Assembly (NCBI GenBank): GCA_006937955.1
Contig: SSNP01000121.1
Span: 62,001-126,000 of the forward strand
Source: Pachypanchax playfairii
Taxonomy: Eukaryota > Chordata > Actinopteri > Cyprinodontiformes > Aplocheilidae
DNA: 64,000 nucleotides
Direction: 5' to 3'
Under the pieces are notes generated by a model. That model ran no database searches and was not told the origin of the DNA. It worked only from the letters and a program-made list of their open reading frames with translations. The translations under genes were made by a program, and so were the position numbers. Positions 50,118-61,032 of the stretch are shown piece by piece (within the stretch, counting starts at the first letter, position 1; each line of letters begins with the position of its first letter).

Positions 50118-52496
50118 ATGGCCGGAGAGCAGGTTGACTCGTCTCTCGACCTGAGCCACCTGACGGAGGATGAGCAGTCCTCCATCCTGCAGGTTATACA
50201 ACGAGACTTGGAGCTGCGTCATCTGGATGAAGGACGTATAAGGTCAGGCTCAGGTGACTAATTATTATCTTGAGGCTATTGAATTTATTTAAATGAATCA
50301 CTGTGACTTTGCTGGTGAGGGGAACATTGTTACTCAAAATGATCGACTCCTGGAGCATTTGTGCAGATCCACCATCAGTTTATATGTTGAACTCCTATGG
50401 CTTTCAAATTGCGTCCGTTTAATGATAGAATAAAGACACAATTTAATTTTTTATCTCATTTTTTTGTGGTTTGCAGCTTAAATAATAATAAAACACCTAG
50501 AAGTAATCCCATTACAGGATTATTAGTCTACAATTATTTGGTTTTAGGCCAAGTACAAAAAATGTCAATTCACAGCAGAGCTGCTGTTAGCAGACATTGA
50601 TTTGTTAGTTTTCTTTTATAAATCATTTCAATTAGTCTAAAGATGATAAATGATTATAAGATGCTCAGTGTGTGTATTATAAAACAGATTTATTATTTAT
50701 TATCAGAAACACAGATCACAAGAAAACTGGAGAAACTTAGAACTCAGACGCTGAAGCTGATGTTTTTATAAAAAGAAACTCCCGTTCACAGCTAATTTTC
50801 ACTGCTAGATTTTTAGTTTTGTCTGTAAAAGTCAATAAAATTGTGTTTTTTTTAGATGATCTTTTTAAATTTCTTTTATTATCACTTGCCCAGCTGTCCA
50901 TTTTCTGGAGATGTAACATTCATAGTTAGATGAAAAACAAAATGATATGGAAAAAGTAGAAGTGCAATTAGATTTTATTATCTTTTTTTTTTCTTCTCCA
51001 CACCAGTTTGCAAATTTATTGACACATTTTTAAAAACCTTGAGAAAATCATAGTTTAATAAAAGTAAATCTCAGCTGGAATCTGGTAAAGATGTTTTTAA
51101 GCAGAGCAGTGTGAATGTCATGTTTTATGAGGAATGGATCGTTTGATACTATTCTGTTGATCTCAGCTTTCCTTTGATGCTGCAGGACCCTCGCGAGGAC
51201 AGAAAGAGATCCGGCACGTCTGCGCCTCCTGTCTGGAGAGTGGTTCAGTGAGGTTTGCGGCAAACGTCACCACAAATGGACGTCGGGCTGTGACCTGATT
51301 CGGGCCAGCATTCGCCACAGAAAAACAAAGAGCAGGGGTGAGCTTTCTGTTAATTCACTTCTATTAACCAGTGAGGCTGTTTTCCTGCATTTGGAGTCGA
51401 GATCCACATCAGTGACTGTTCTCCGGTTGTTGCCATGGTAACAGATGTGCACCTGAATGAACTATTCAGTGAAGAGGGAAAAGAAACTTCTGTGAGCAGA
51501 GTCTCTCGTGAGGCTGAGCAAAGACTGCAGGACAAAGAAAAGGACGGGGGAGAGTAAGTGAGGGTCTGTCAGATAAAAACACACGAATTAGAAACATTTT
51601 TCATTTCTGATCTATTTGTTTTCCAGGTGTCAAGAAAATGTGAAACCTGAAGGTTTACCCAGAGAAAGAAACTCTGTAAGGACGGGGTGTATGCATTCTA
51701 ACTGATTCTATATTTACATCTGTATAATCATATAAATAACAATGAATCCATTTCAATAGGATCACCTGAATAAAAATGGTGCATCTTCATCCAAAGGTAT
51801 AAAAAACTCTGTCAACAGTCTGCACAGTGCTTGATGTATCTGAGTTACATTATTCTCTTGTTGTTTGGCTCACAGAATCCAAAAGCAGAAGTAATGGCCA
51901 CTCAGAAGAACCTGAGGTGATGATAATAACACACACCCACAGTCACAGATTACTATGACTAATGGTTTTGGTAAACACTGTTGAGCTAGCATCCAATCCA
52001 TCGTTCATTCGTTGACACTGAGTCAATATTTGACATTATGTAAAAGTATGAGTAAAGAGAAAACATTTAACTTTTACATTATTTAAAGGATTATATCTGT
52101 ACAGTGGCATTTGTGAGTGATAAAGGGATATTTCAGCTGTTTAGAAGTGGTTTTTGTGTAAGAGTTATTTAATATCTTACCTGTTGTAGAAAGATTCCTG
52201 AACCGCCTCAGTTTGGAGAAACAGAGTTTACATCTGCTAGTCTGAATGCAGGCCAGGTACAGAAAGTGACACATTTAAGACCAAGAAAGAGACAAAACAT
52301 AATGGAAACAATGCAGAAAAATAATAATAAAACACAGAATTAAGAAAATTGATTCACAACACAAACCTTTCCTATTTACTAGAAGGTTCCATGATACTCC
52401 ACTTAAAAGCAGAGCTGAAAGAGCCGAATCTTTGAAAAGAGCCAGACTTCCCATCACTAACTCCCCCTTTTCCCATCCATCCATCAATCCATCCAT

Positions 52497-52532
<36 letters not shown>

Positions 52533-55500
52533 CCATCCATCCATCCATCCTGCATCCATCCATCAATCCATCCATCCATCCATCCATCCATCCATCCATC
52601 CATCCATCCATCCATCCATCCATCCATCCTGCATCTATTCATCCATCCATCCTGCATTCATCCATCCATCCATCCATCCATCCATCCATCCATCCATCCA
52701 TCCATCCATCCTGCATCCATCCTGCATCCATCCATCCATCCATCCATCCATCCATCCATCCATCCATCCATCCATCCATCCATCCATCTTTTACGTTGTA
52801 ACCTTCAGGTGAAGTTTAGCTCAAAGTTTCAGGCAACTTTCATAAAATGACTTTCAGAAAACTTTTTAGGGAATGTTCACATAAGATTCCCTAAAAGTAA
52901 CAAAATTATAAAAGGGAAAAATTTGTAACTTTTGTGGAACGTTCAGAAACTGTTCAGAATTAACCTTCATAGATTATTCAGGAAATGTTCCCTGAAAGTT
53001 GTCTAAATGCTGTTGTTTGCTGGGTTGATAAAACCATGATGCAGTGAATCCTTTGATGTGTGTTTAGGAAGATCTGGTCATCAGTCGCAACGGGGACTCT
53101 GACTCTTTTAACAGCAGCCTGACAGAACCAGATCCAGCTTCTCTAAAAACCAGCAGCTCCACTGGCAGCCTTCGTTCGAGCTACACGGTACACATGCACA
53201 CACAGTTTTTTTTTTTTTCAAATGTCTGGTGACGTGAGATGACTCAGCTCAGGACTGTGCTGCAGGAGCTCATCTCTGTTCTGCCTGTGTGTGGGTTACA
53301 GCTCGGTGGAAGCATGATGAGCCTGTTCAGCTCGGGGGATTTCGGAGTGGTGGAGGTGAGGGGCCGAATCCAGTACTCATTGGTTTACGACTCTCACAAG
53401 GAGGAGCTCCTAGTGAAGGTGTACCGCTGCGAGGATATCGCCTCTGCACGCAAGAACCGCTCCGACCCGTAAGTATTTTCATGCGAATGTGTGTTAAATC
53501 ATCAGTGCTACAGACCAAATCAATAAAGCTCTGTGTGTGTGTGTTTGACAGTTATGTAAAAACCTATCTGCTGCCAGACAAGTCGAATCACAGCAAGAAG
53601 AAAACATCAGCGAAGAAGAAGACACTGAACCCAGTCTATGATCAGACACTCAGAGTGAGACGCTCTCTTGTTTACACGTTACATAAAGTGGCAGCAGTCA
53701 CATCTCTTTGTCCAGATCTCTCCTCATCAACACGCCTAAAAAAAACATTTCAACTATTTATGAAAAACACTGGTATTCTTGCCCTTTTCCCTCGGCCAGC
53801 TGTTTGATCAGATTATTCTCTTTCAGTATAAAGTGCGCATCAGGGAGCTGCACAGTCGGACTTTGAACCTCTCTGTGTGGCACGCCGAGCCCATGGGGAG
53901 GAACGTCTTCCTGGGGGAGGTGGAGGTAGCTCTGGGACTCTGGGACTGGAATTGCACGCAGCCGGTGTGGCAAGACCTGCAGCCGCGGGTAAGAGACTAA
54001 CAAGCTGCGTGCAAGTTAAATCTCATGCACAAGTATAAAATAAGTACATTTGTTTGAGGGCTCCCAGAGGAGTAATTACTAAAAACAATGTGTTGCTATG
54101 TTTGCTCAGCATTTGAGTTTTCATAGCCTTGTTACAGATGGGTGTGAGGGGGGGGAGGGTTCTCTTTTTGTCTGGGAGAGCTGAAAGGAGAGGAAGACAT
54201 GCTGTGAATTTCAAATAATGTTTTATATAATCTCAAGCTCTCCCAGCTTCCACGCAGTTCTGTTGTGTTTATTTTCTCTCTGATTTTGTTTTTTTCATCA
54301 GATTCATCTGAGTCCAGACTCTATTAGCAGCAGAGGCAGCATCATGTTTTCTATTAAATTTGTCCCTGATGGATTTGAAGGTGAGCAGAATGAACGCATC
54401 ATACTTCATTGTTATATTTACATGAACCTCTTCTAATGTGTGTGTGTGTGTGTTCAGGTGGCGGTCTGCCATTGACAGGAGAGCTTCACATCTGGCTCCG
54501 GGAGGCTCAAGGTCTCCTGTCCAACAGAGGAGGCACTGTAGACTCTTTTGTAAGAAGGTGTGTCTATTCTCCGACGTGTTTAGTGAAACATCTAGATATA
54601 AAACAGGCTGCACTGTGGTTCAGCTGATAACACTGTGGTTGGGCAGTAAGAAGGTCTCGGGTTGAATTTCTGTCGTGTTTTTGTTTTGTGCATGTGTGGG
54701 TTTTCTCTGGGGACTTTGGTTAATAAATGGTAAATGGCGTGTACTTGTATAGCGCTTCATTCAGGTCCTACGACCCCCAAAGCGCTTCACACTACAGTAT
54801 GTCATTCACCCATTCACACACACACTCACACGTTTGGTGATGATGAACTACACACATCTTGTAGCCACAGCTGTCCTGGGACACACACTGACAGAGACAC
54901 CAGCGCCGCCGGACCCTCCGACCACCACCAAACAGGCAAAGTGGGTTAAGTGTCTTGCCCAAGGACACAACGGCCAGGCGATCTTTTTCTCTTGGCAGAC
55001 GACCTGCTCTACCACCTGAGCTACAGCCGCCCCACAGTCCCACAGTCCCACAGTCCCACAGTCCAAAAGCATGTTTGTATTTAACTGATAACTCCAAATT
55101 GTCCCTAGTGTGTGTGTGAGTGTGTGTGGTTAGTGTTACTGTGTTACTGGTTAGCTGTCCAGGTGTGACCCCGCCTCCCACCTAATGAGTTGGATGGATG
55201 GATGGATGGATGGATGGATGGATGGATGGATGGATGGATGGATGGATGGATGGATGGATGGATGGATGGATGGTATAATTTAGTATTCTGTAGTATAACA
55301 GTATAGTGTAATATTGTGTAATGTAGGGTCATATAGTAAAGTGTAGTGTGGCGTAGTATAGTACAATATATTATAGTATAGTGTAGCATAAATGTACTAT
55401 ACTAAAAGTTTATTTATCTTTGTGAAGCAAATTAGCTCATATTTATATTTCAGATCTGGTAGATTTGGGATTCGATATGTGTCGTGCTTATTTAATCTAG

Positions 55501-58500
55501 ACAATAAAGGCTGATCATCTCTTTGAGATCTAAATCTAGTTTTAAATCTATAAAAAACATTTTTAATATAAAACGTGAATGTTTATTAGTACAGTATTTA
55601 GTAATGTGTATTTATTGTTTATATTCTAAAACAAGAAGTAAAATCTTTGTTGGGGGAAATAAAATTAATTTGACTTGCAGCCTTCTAATGCTACAAAATA
55701 ATGAACTTCCTTTATAAAAACTGATAATAAGTAAATGTTTGATGAAACAGTCAATGTGATAAAATAGATATTTTGTTGAAGCTGTAAAGCATGAACTTTT
55801 TTTTTATAAATACATGATGTTTGAGAAGATTTTGTTTGTAGAACACAACTTACATATTAACATATCCACATTTTATAGAAAAAAAAAACATGATTCTGTA
55901 ACCAGAATGTAAATTTCAGATGTTTATAGCTTCAATCTTAAAGTGACGTATTGTTTTATTCTCCCCCATCACAAGCTTCATTCTCCCAGATACTAGTCGA
56001 CAGAGTGGCCAAAAGACGCGATTGGTGAAGCGCTCCATCAGCCCCACGTACAACCACACCATGGTTTACGACGGCTTCCACACCAGCGACCTGAGGGAGG
56101 CCTGTGCCGAGCTCACAGTGTGGCAACGCGAAGGCTTAAAGACGCACATCCTGGGAGGGATTCGTCTGAGCTGTGGAACTGGTGAGAAATAATACATTAA
56201 TTCAAGTTTTTGTAAATATTCAAACTTCACTCAAGCTTTTTTTTTTTGCTATATTATTAATGTTAGAAGTAGTGGATGGTGACATGACAGCTACAGCAGA
56301 ATCTGAAGACATCCAGTAATATTTGCTTTCTAATAAATCTACAACATAGTGTTAAAGCTGCTATACTTGATTTGCATAACAAATTAGCTTAACATATTTT
56401 TTTCATGCCCATTAAAAATGTTTTAACAGCATGGAGAAAAATATGTTGTGAAGATTAAAAAAAAAGACCAAAAATAATAATTAAGTGGTTCTCCTGTATT
56501 TATCTAAAAACATCAACCAATCAAATGGTTCGGCCCGAAAGGAATGATTGGACAGTCTCTCCAGTCATATGGACTTCTGCATTTATTTGGCTTCTGTGCT
56601 CCTAAAAAAATGAGACATATTAGTGCAGCACACCACTGCTGGGAGTGTTCGCCGCTCTACGATATCACAGGAAGAGAAACAGCCGCCGGCTGGTTCCGCG
56701 TCATGTTCAGGACAAAGTAACAATTAATGTCAGTTGTTTGTTGTTATATTGTTTTCACTTACCGGTGATTCCGCCATGTTACGGTACTTGAATGAACTGC
56801 GGACCAGTGTCTTGCACTCGGTCGTCTTCTGGGACTACGCGTGTTTCCAAACCTGGGGGGGGTGTGGCTTAGGAATTCTACCGGCGGGAGGGGCTGAGAG
56901 TTCTGTGACTTTGTTGACAGTCTAAGCTAGGCAATTTGAAATCAGGGATATCAGCTTTAACGCTACGGGGACGCCGTCATCATCGACGATGCCAGGGACC
57001 TTGTTGTGTTTAATCAAACATAGCTTCCGAACCATAAAAGATAGAAACTTACTTTTTTTCCCTCTAAATCGGGAGAATTCAAGCTTTCAGACGGTAGTTC
57101 CGGCATCGCTCTAGCCCATTCACAAGGGATACAGTGTCGTGTCAAAGTCGGTGTTCCAATCAGAGCCTTTGTCTTTTGCGTATGACGCGCGGTTGTCAAT
57201 TTTTTTTTTCTTATTCATTGATATTTAGTGTGGGTTTTTGTTGAATAAAGTGTGATATTCTAATTTTCGCCTAATTTTTTTTTAAATTTTTTATTCTAAT
57301 ACTCTTTATTTCAAGCAAAGGAGCCTCATTTACACAGCAGTTTATGATATTTCAATTCAAAATAAAAAAAACAAGGTATAGGACATTATGGGGCATTGAA
57401 AGGTGGTGTTTTAGTTTTTAGTTTTTAGTTTTAGTAGCATTTAAACAAAAAAAAGTCAAAAGTTTATTTCTCCAAAAAACCCTTGGTCCCCAGAGGGTTA
57501 AACAATATTCCAATGGCTAAAAGCATCAGTAATTTGACATAAAAGGTTGTGATCAGCTTGGTGATCAGCTTTGTTTCAGCCTGACTTTTCAGTCATGTGC
57601 TTCACACCAAACAAAACATTCTTCTGTCGGTATTTCAAGTATTTCAGATAGTCGTACTATCAGATACATGCCTGCTGAAATCTGCTGTTAAAAGACGGGA
57701 TAAAGTCTGTGTTGATAGTGACTCTGTATTTAAATGAGTGTGAAAAATGGAAGAGTTTAATCAGATAACGCAGATACTGCTGATGTTGTTGTTTTTTTAG
57801 ACATTATTGTGGTTAAGATGGTGTGAGTTGAGCTAAAGCTCAAACCACAGACTGAAAAGCAGTTTGATTTTCACTCTCAGGTTTATTAGTTTAATTAGGG
57901 GAAGTAACAGTTTGATGTGTTCACAATCAAATAAACTGAGGCTACAACACAGCTCTGTGTACTGTCTGCCTTGACTCCATGTTTGAGAAGAATTCTCAGA
58001 GTCATTTGATTAAGAATAAAACCATCTCTTCTTCCTTTACTGGCTCTTCAAGCAGCTAAGTACTCATGCTGTGGAGCAATTTCCTGCAGAGAAATAACAT
58101 CATCGCTGCTTCTGAAAAGTGTCTTCCTGAAACTTCTATCTGGTTTGAGAGTTACATTTCTATGCAGACCTTGAGACAGAGTGCAACATTATTGATTCAG
58201 CTATGAGTCAACCATTAGTTCATTTATTTATCAAGTTTCTTAACCCATTGCATCGTGTTTATAAGCAGTATTTAACAAACACCTGGTTCCCTGGTGTCTG
58301 GTTCCAGAAAAGGATTTAAGTCCTGCCTCGGTTTTGTAGAAACATGCAACATTCTGTTGATTAAAAACTAAAAATACACCTTAGATCTTTTTTTTTGCTG
58401 GTCTTGACTCTTATTAATTCACATATGTTGCTGCTTTATGTTCAAATATGTGTTTGTCTGATAAATTTACCTGTTATTAGTTATTTGATGCAGGAATCTC

Positions 58501-59077
58501 AGATCTTGGTTCCAAAAATACAACATGGCCGCTCCTTTAAATGGGATGTTGTTAAGAAGACGGTGACACCTGGTCTAATTATTATAAAAATGTGTATATA
58601 GAGAGATAAACTTTTTTGAAGAGGATTTATTATGACTGAGAGGAACACAAGGTGCTCTGCAGAGGGTAAAAACAAAGAAACAAACAAACCTGCCACTTTC
58701 AAATAAAGTAAATAAAAACAACAATGACTGGAAGACAGTTAAACAAAAATTATTATAATATGAATGTATTCTGAAGGGATTACAGAGCTGATGACGCATT
58801 CGAGAAAAATCTTAAGTTACATGATCCTAAAGACTAATAATAACTAAATAAATAATTGGGTTGCGGTTGTAAAGTTTGTATTAATGTACATGTTTTAAAT
58901 ATTTACCGGGTGTTCGGGTCCTTTTTAACAACAGGTAAAAGCTACGGTGAGGCTGTCAGCTGGATGGACTCCACAGAAGAGGAAGTTGCTGTTTGGATCT
59001 CCATGATCGAAAACCCAAACCACTGGATCGACACAACTCTGCCAATCAGAACGAACCTCGTACAGCGGTCCGTGTGA
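50118..59077 (+). CDS. sytl1: Synaptotagmin-like protein 1 (Slp1, Rab27 effector)
   Basis: Fourteen coding exons: 50118-50242, 51186-51337, 51445-51553, 51627-51675, 51760-51796, 51876-51916, 53068-53187, 53302-53468, 53552-53654, 53827-53988, 54302-54380, 54458-54557, 55976-56181, 58935-59077; 530 aa (human about 550-562). Slp1 links Rab27-GTP vesicles to membranes in secretion. The Slp homology domain (about 11-90) has HLTEDEQSSILQVIQRD and SGEWFSEVCGKRHH. A Ser/Glu-rich linker made from very short exons follows. C2A is about 228-355 (GRIQYSLVYD, YVKTYLLPDKS, LNPVYDQTL). C2B is about 382-505 (GELHIWLREAQGL, FILPDTSRQ, SPTYNHTMVYDGF), ending at NLVQRSV. The usual C2 calcium-binding Asp positions look largely replaced, suggesting calcium-independent binding. 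Introns carry ATCC/GGAT tracts, nested repeats and a GC-rich island. Confidence 0.94.
51429..51442. promoter_or_regulatory. Perfect RFX X-box overlapping a sytl1 splice acceptor
   Basis: GTTGCCATGGTAAC matches GTNRCCNNRGYAAC exactly and is nearly palindromic. It ends 2 bp before the AG of the acceptor for exon 3 (exon begins 51445). Binding is inferred. Confidence 0.4.
52475..52790. repeat. (ATCC)n microsatellite
   Basis: About 315 bp of ATCC repeats broken by CTGCATC variants, in sytl1 intron 6. Confidence 0.97.
54596..55188 (+). mobile_element. tRNA-like dispersed repeat split by a second nested element
   Basis: The outer repeat starts CTGTGGTTCAGCTGATAACA with a B-box-like GGTCTCGGGTTGAAT (about 54650). 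It resumes at about 55036 with CCACAGTCCAAAAGCATG and the typical GTTAGCTGTCC end. Between lies an inner repeat (about 54728-55035), from TAAATGGCGTGTACTTGTAT through GGGTTAAGTGTCTTGCCCAA to CCACCTGAGCTACAGCCGCC, which is a common fish element type. TAAATGG is doubled at the left junction (54722-54735). All of it lies in sytl1 intron 12. Confidence 0.6.
55189..55273. repeat. (GGAT)n microsatellite
   Basis: About 20 GGAT units directly at the 3' end of the nested repeat. Confidence 0.97.
56520..57240. other. GC-enriched island in sytl1 intron 13, probably repeat-derived
   Basis: A CpG-bearing stretch (for example GCCGCCGGCTGGTTCCGCG near 56681 and GTATGACGCGCGGTTGTCAA near 57180) interrupts strongly AT-rich intron. 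It includes an inverted-looking theme of GGAATGATTGGACAG and CCAATCAGAGCC. No ORF is convincing. It could be a non-autonomous transposon or an internal promoter. Confidence 0.35.
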
Positions 59078-59194
59078 CCAACACAACCTGTTCAATCAAT
59101 TTTATGTTTATATATAAAGCTGTGGGACTGAAAAAAAAATGTAACCTCTTTGTCATAATACACACATGCTAATGTTGTTTAAACATGGTTTTCA

Positions 59195-59198
<4 letters not shown>

Positions 59199-59291
<93 letters not shown>

Positions 59292-59576
59292 GTGTGTTTT
59301 GTTATCTTATGGGGACCGTCCATTGACTTCCATTGATTTTAGTAACTAGATTTATACCTAACCCAAACCCTTTTACTAACCTTAACCATTACTGATCTAT
59401 AACTAACCCTAAGACTAACTAAAACTCTATTCACACCATACCTATAAACCTAACCCCTAACCCTAAAAAGGGGAGTCCCCCTCATGGGGACCAGGCTTCG
59501 GTCCCCACAAGAACCCTCGGACCCCAGAAAGATAGTAAAAGTCAGGAAACGGGTCCCCAGGAGGTCAGAAATACAA

Positions 59577-59622
<46 letters not shown>
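59199..59622. repeat. Fourth copy of the (CA)-flanked module, downstream of sytl1
   Basis: (CA)n at 59199-59290, module at 59290-59580, (CA)n at about 59580-59622. It has the same orientation and near-identical sequence as the copies in cd164l2 intron 3, including the GGGGACC/GGTCCCC hairpin and the telomere-like string, with a small deletion in the GTTATCTTATGG segment. Confidence 0.92.
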
Positions 59623-59625
<3 letters not shown>

Positions 59626-60960
59626 GGAGTTAGTGGTTATAAAATCAAGATGTAGATTAGAAAATTCTGGTTAAAATATACTTGTAAATGCTTGTAGTTT
59701 TATAATTAAATATCAGCCCTAATCCCTGATTTATTCTCTGGTTTTAAAAAGAAGCTGAAGTTAAGCTGATATTTTGTGGCTGTTTTTCTAGCTGATTTTA
59801 AGTTGTTGCAGTTCAGTCAGTCACATTTGATCAAGTTTGAAATTAAACTTTCTGCATGACAGAAGATACCTGAATATTATTATTATTATTCATATAACTG
59901 TGTGTACTGCTATGTAACTCAACTTGGTTGCGTTTCTTTATTATAAATCGCTTGAATGTGAGCGCCATCTTGTGGTTAATAGTTGCAATAGCATTTTTTA
60001 AAGGCCGATTACAGACAAGAATGTTAAAAAATATGGAGCTCTGACATTGTGAAAAGACTTTTTCCTTGATCTTTAACTTTTATTACAAGTTTCTTGTGTC
60101 AATTATTAGTTCTGTATTTGTGAAATAAAGCATCACAAACTGATCCATTGTAAGTTTTCTTCACCAGACCACAAAACTTCTCCAGGCTGGAATCTAACTA
60201 CAATCCTCTGACATGTATGAGGACTGATGTGTCTTAACTCAAAAAGTTCATGAATCTCACATGATTTCTAAATCACTTTGACAGTTTAAATCTATATTTA
60301 AGAAATCTGTCTTTAACACTTCTTATGCTCAGATTTGTGTCTTTCTAATTCTTTAACAATATATACTACAATTTTGATATGTTAATAGGTTTGATATAAA
60401 ACATTATTATTGTTATTAGATGTAATTGGACAACTATTTTAACCCTGTAATGCTAAAAATATTTTTGAACATCTAAAAGTTTTTTTTTAAACAAAATTGG
60501 TTTAATCAAAAACCAGATGTAATATATGTATGTAATTACTACAGGTGGCAACTGAAATTTTGATTATAAATATTTAAATGACACTTAACAAATAAAAAAC
60601 TTTAAATATTTTATTAGCCAAAAGACAACTTCAAAATATGTGCATTTTTCATTGTTTCAGGCTTCAGATACATAAGAGAATGAAAAAACAGAATTTTTGT
60701 TTTAGAGTTTATTTGTTTACCTTTCTTTGAATGTTTATAATAATTATTAAAACTTTGGTAAAACATCAGTTATCACCCATAGAAACTGTGTTCCATTATT
60801 TTGTCTTCTGAACTTCTGAGCAACGTTAGGCATTTAAATTATTTCCATCTTTCCCTTTTTGTCTCAAATTAAAACAAAATAAATACACTAAACATTTGCT
60901 TCATTAGAGAATTTCGAGGTGAGGGAAAACAACGTCTTTTAGTTTCGTGTTTTGATTTTC
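59623..60960. other. Intergenic, AT-rich; one CTCF-like motif
   Basis: This lies between sytl1 and clxn with no coding signal. GCGCCATCTTGTGG at 59962-59975 is a near CTCF-core match on the minus strand. Confidence 0.5.
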
Positions 60961-60992
60961 AGGCCAGTAAGGTGAACGTTTGGCTCAAGACT

Positions 60993-61006
60993 GTCGCCGT
61001 AGCAAC
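60993..61006 (+). promoter_or_regulatory. clxn: Perfect RFX X-box in the clxn promoter
   Basis: GTCGCCGTAGCAAC matches GTNRCCNNRGYAAC exactly, 26 bp upstream of the first clxn ATG. A second half-site, GTTGCCATGG (61027-61036), overlaps that ATG. X-boxes are the known promoter mark of ciliary genes, and calaxin is ciliary, so this assignment is stronger than the others. Confidence 0.65.
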
Positions 61007-61032
61007 ACGAGCGGCATTGATTCGCTGTTGCC

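Noticed and set aside
52372..52812. Long Met-Asp-Gly-Trp and Pro-Ser-Ile-His ORFs
   Set aside because: They are translations of the (ATCC)n microsatellite.
54596..54670. Possible tRNA gene
   Set aside because: The A- and B-box-like motifs belong to a dispersed tRNA-derived repeat. No cloverleaf with anticodon arm can be drawn, and the repeat body continues past it.
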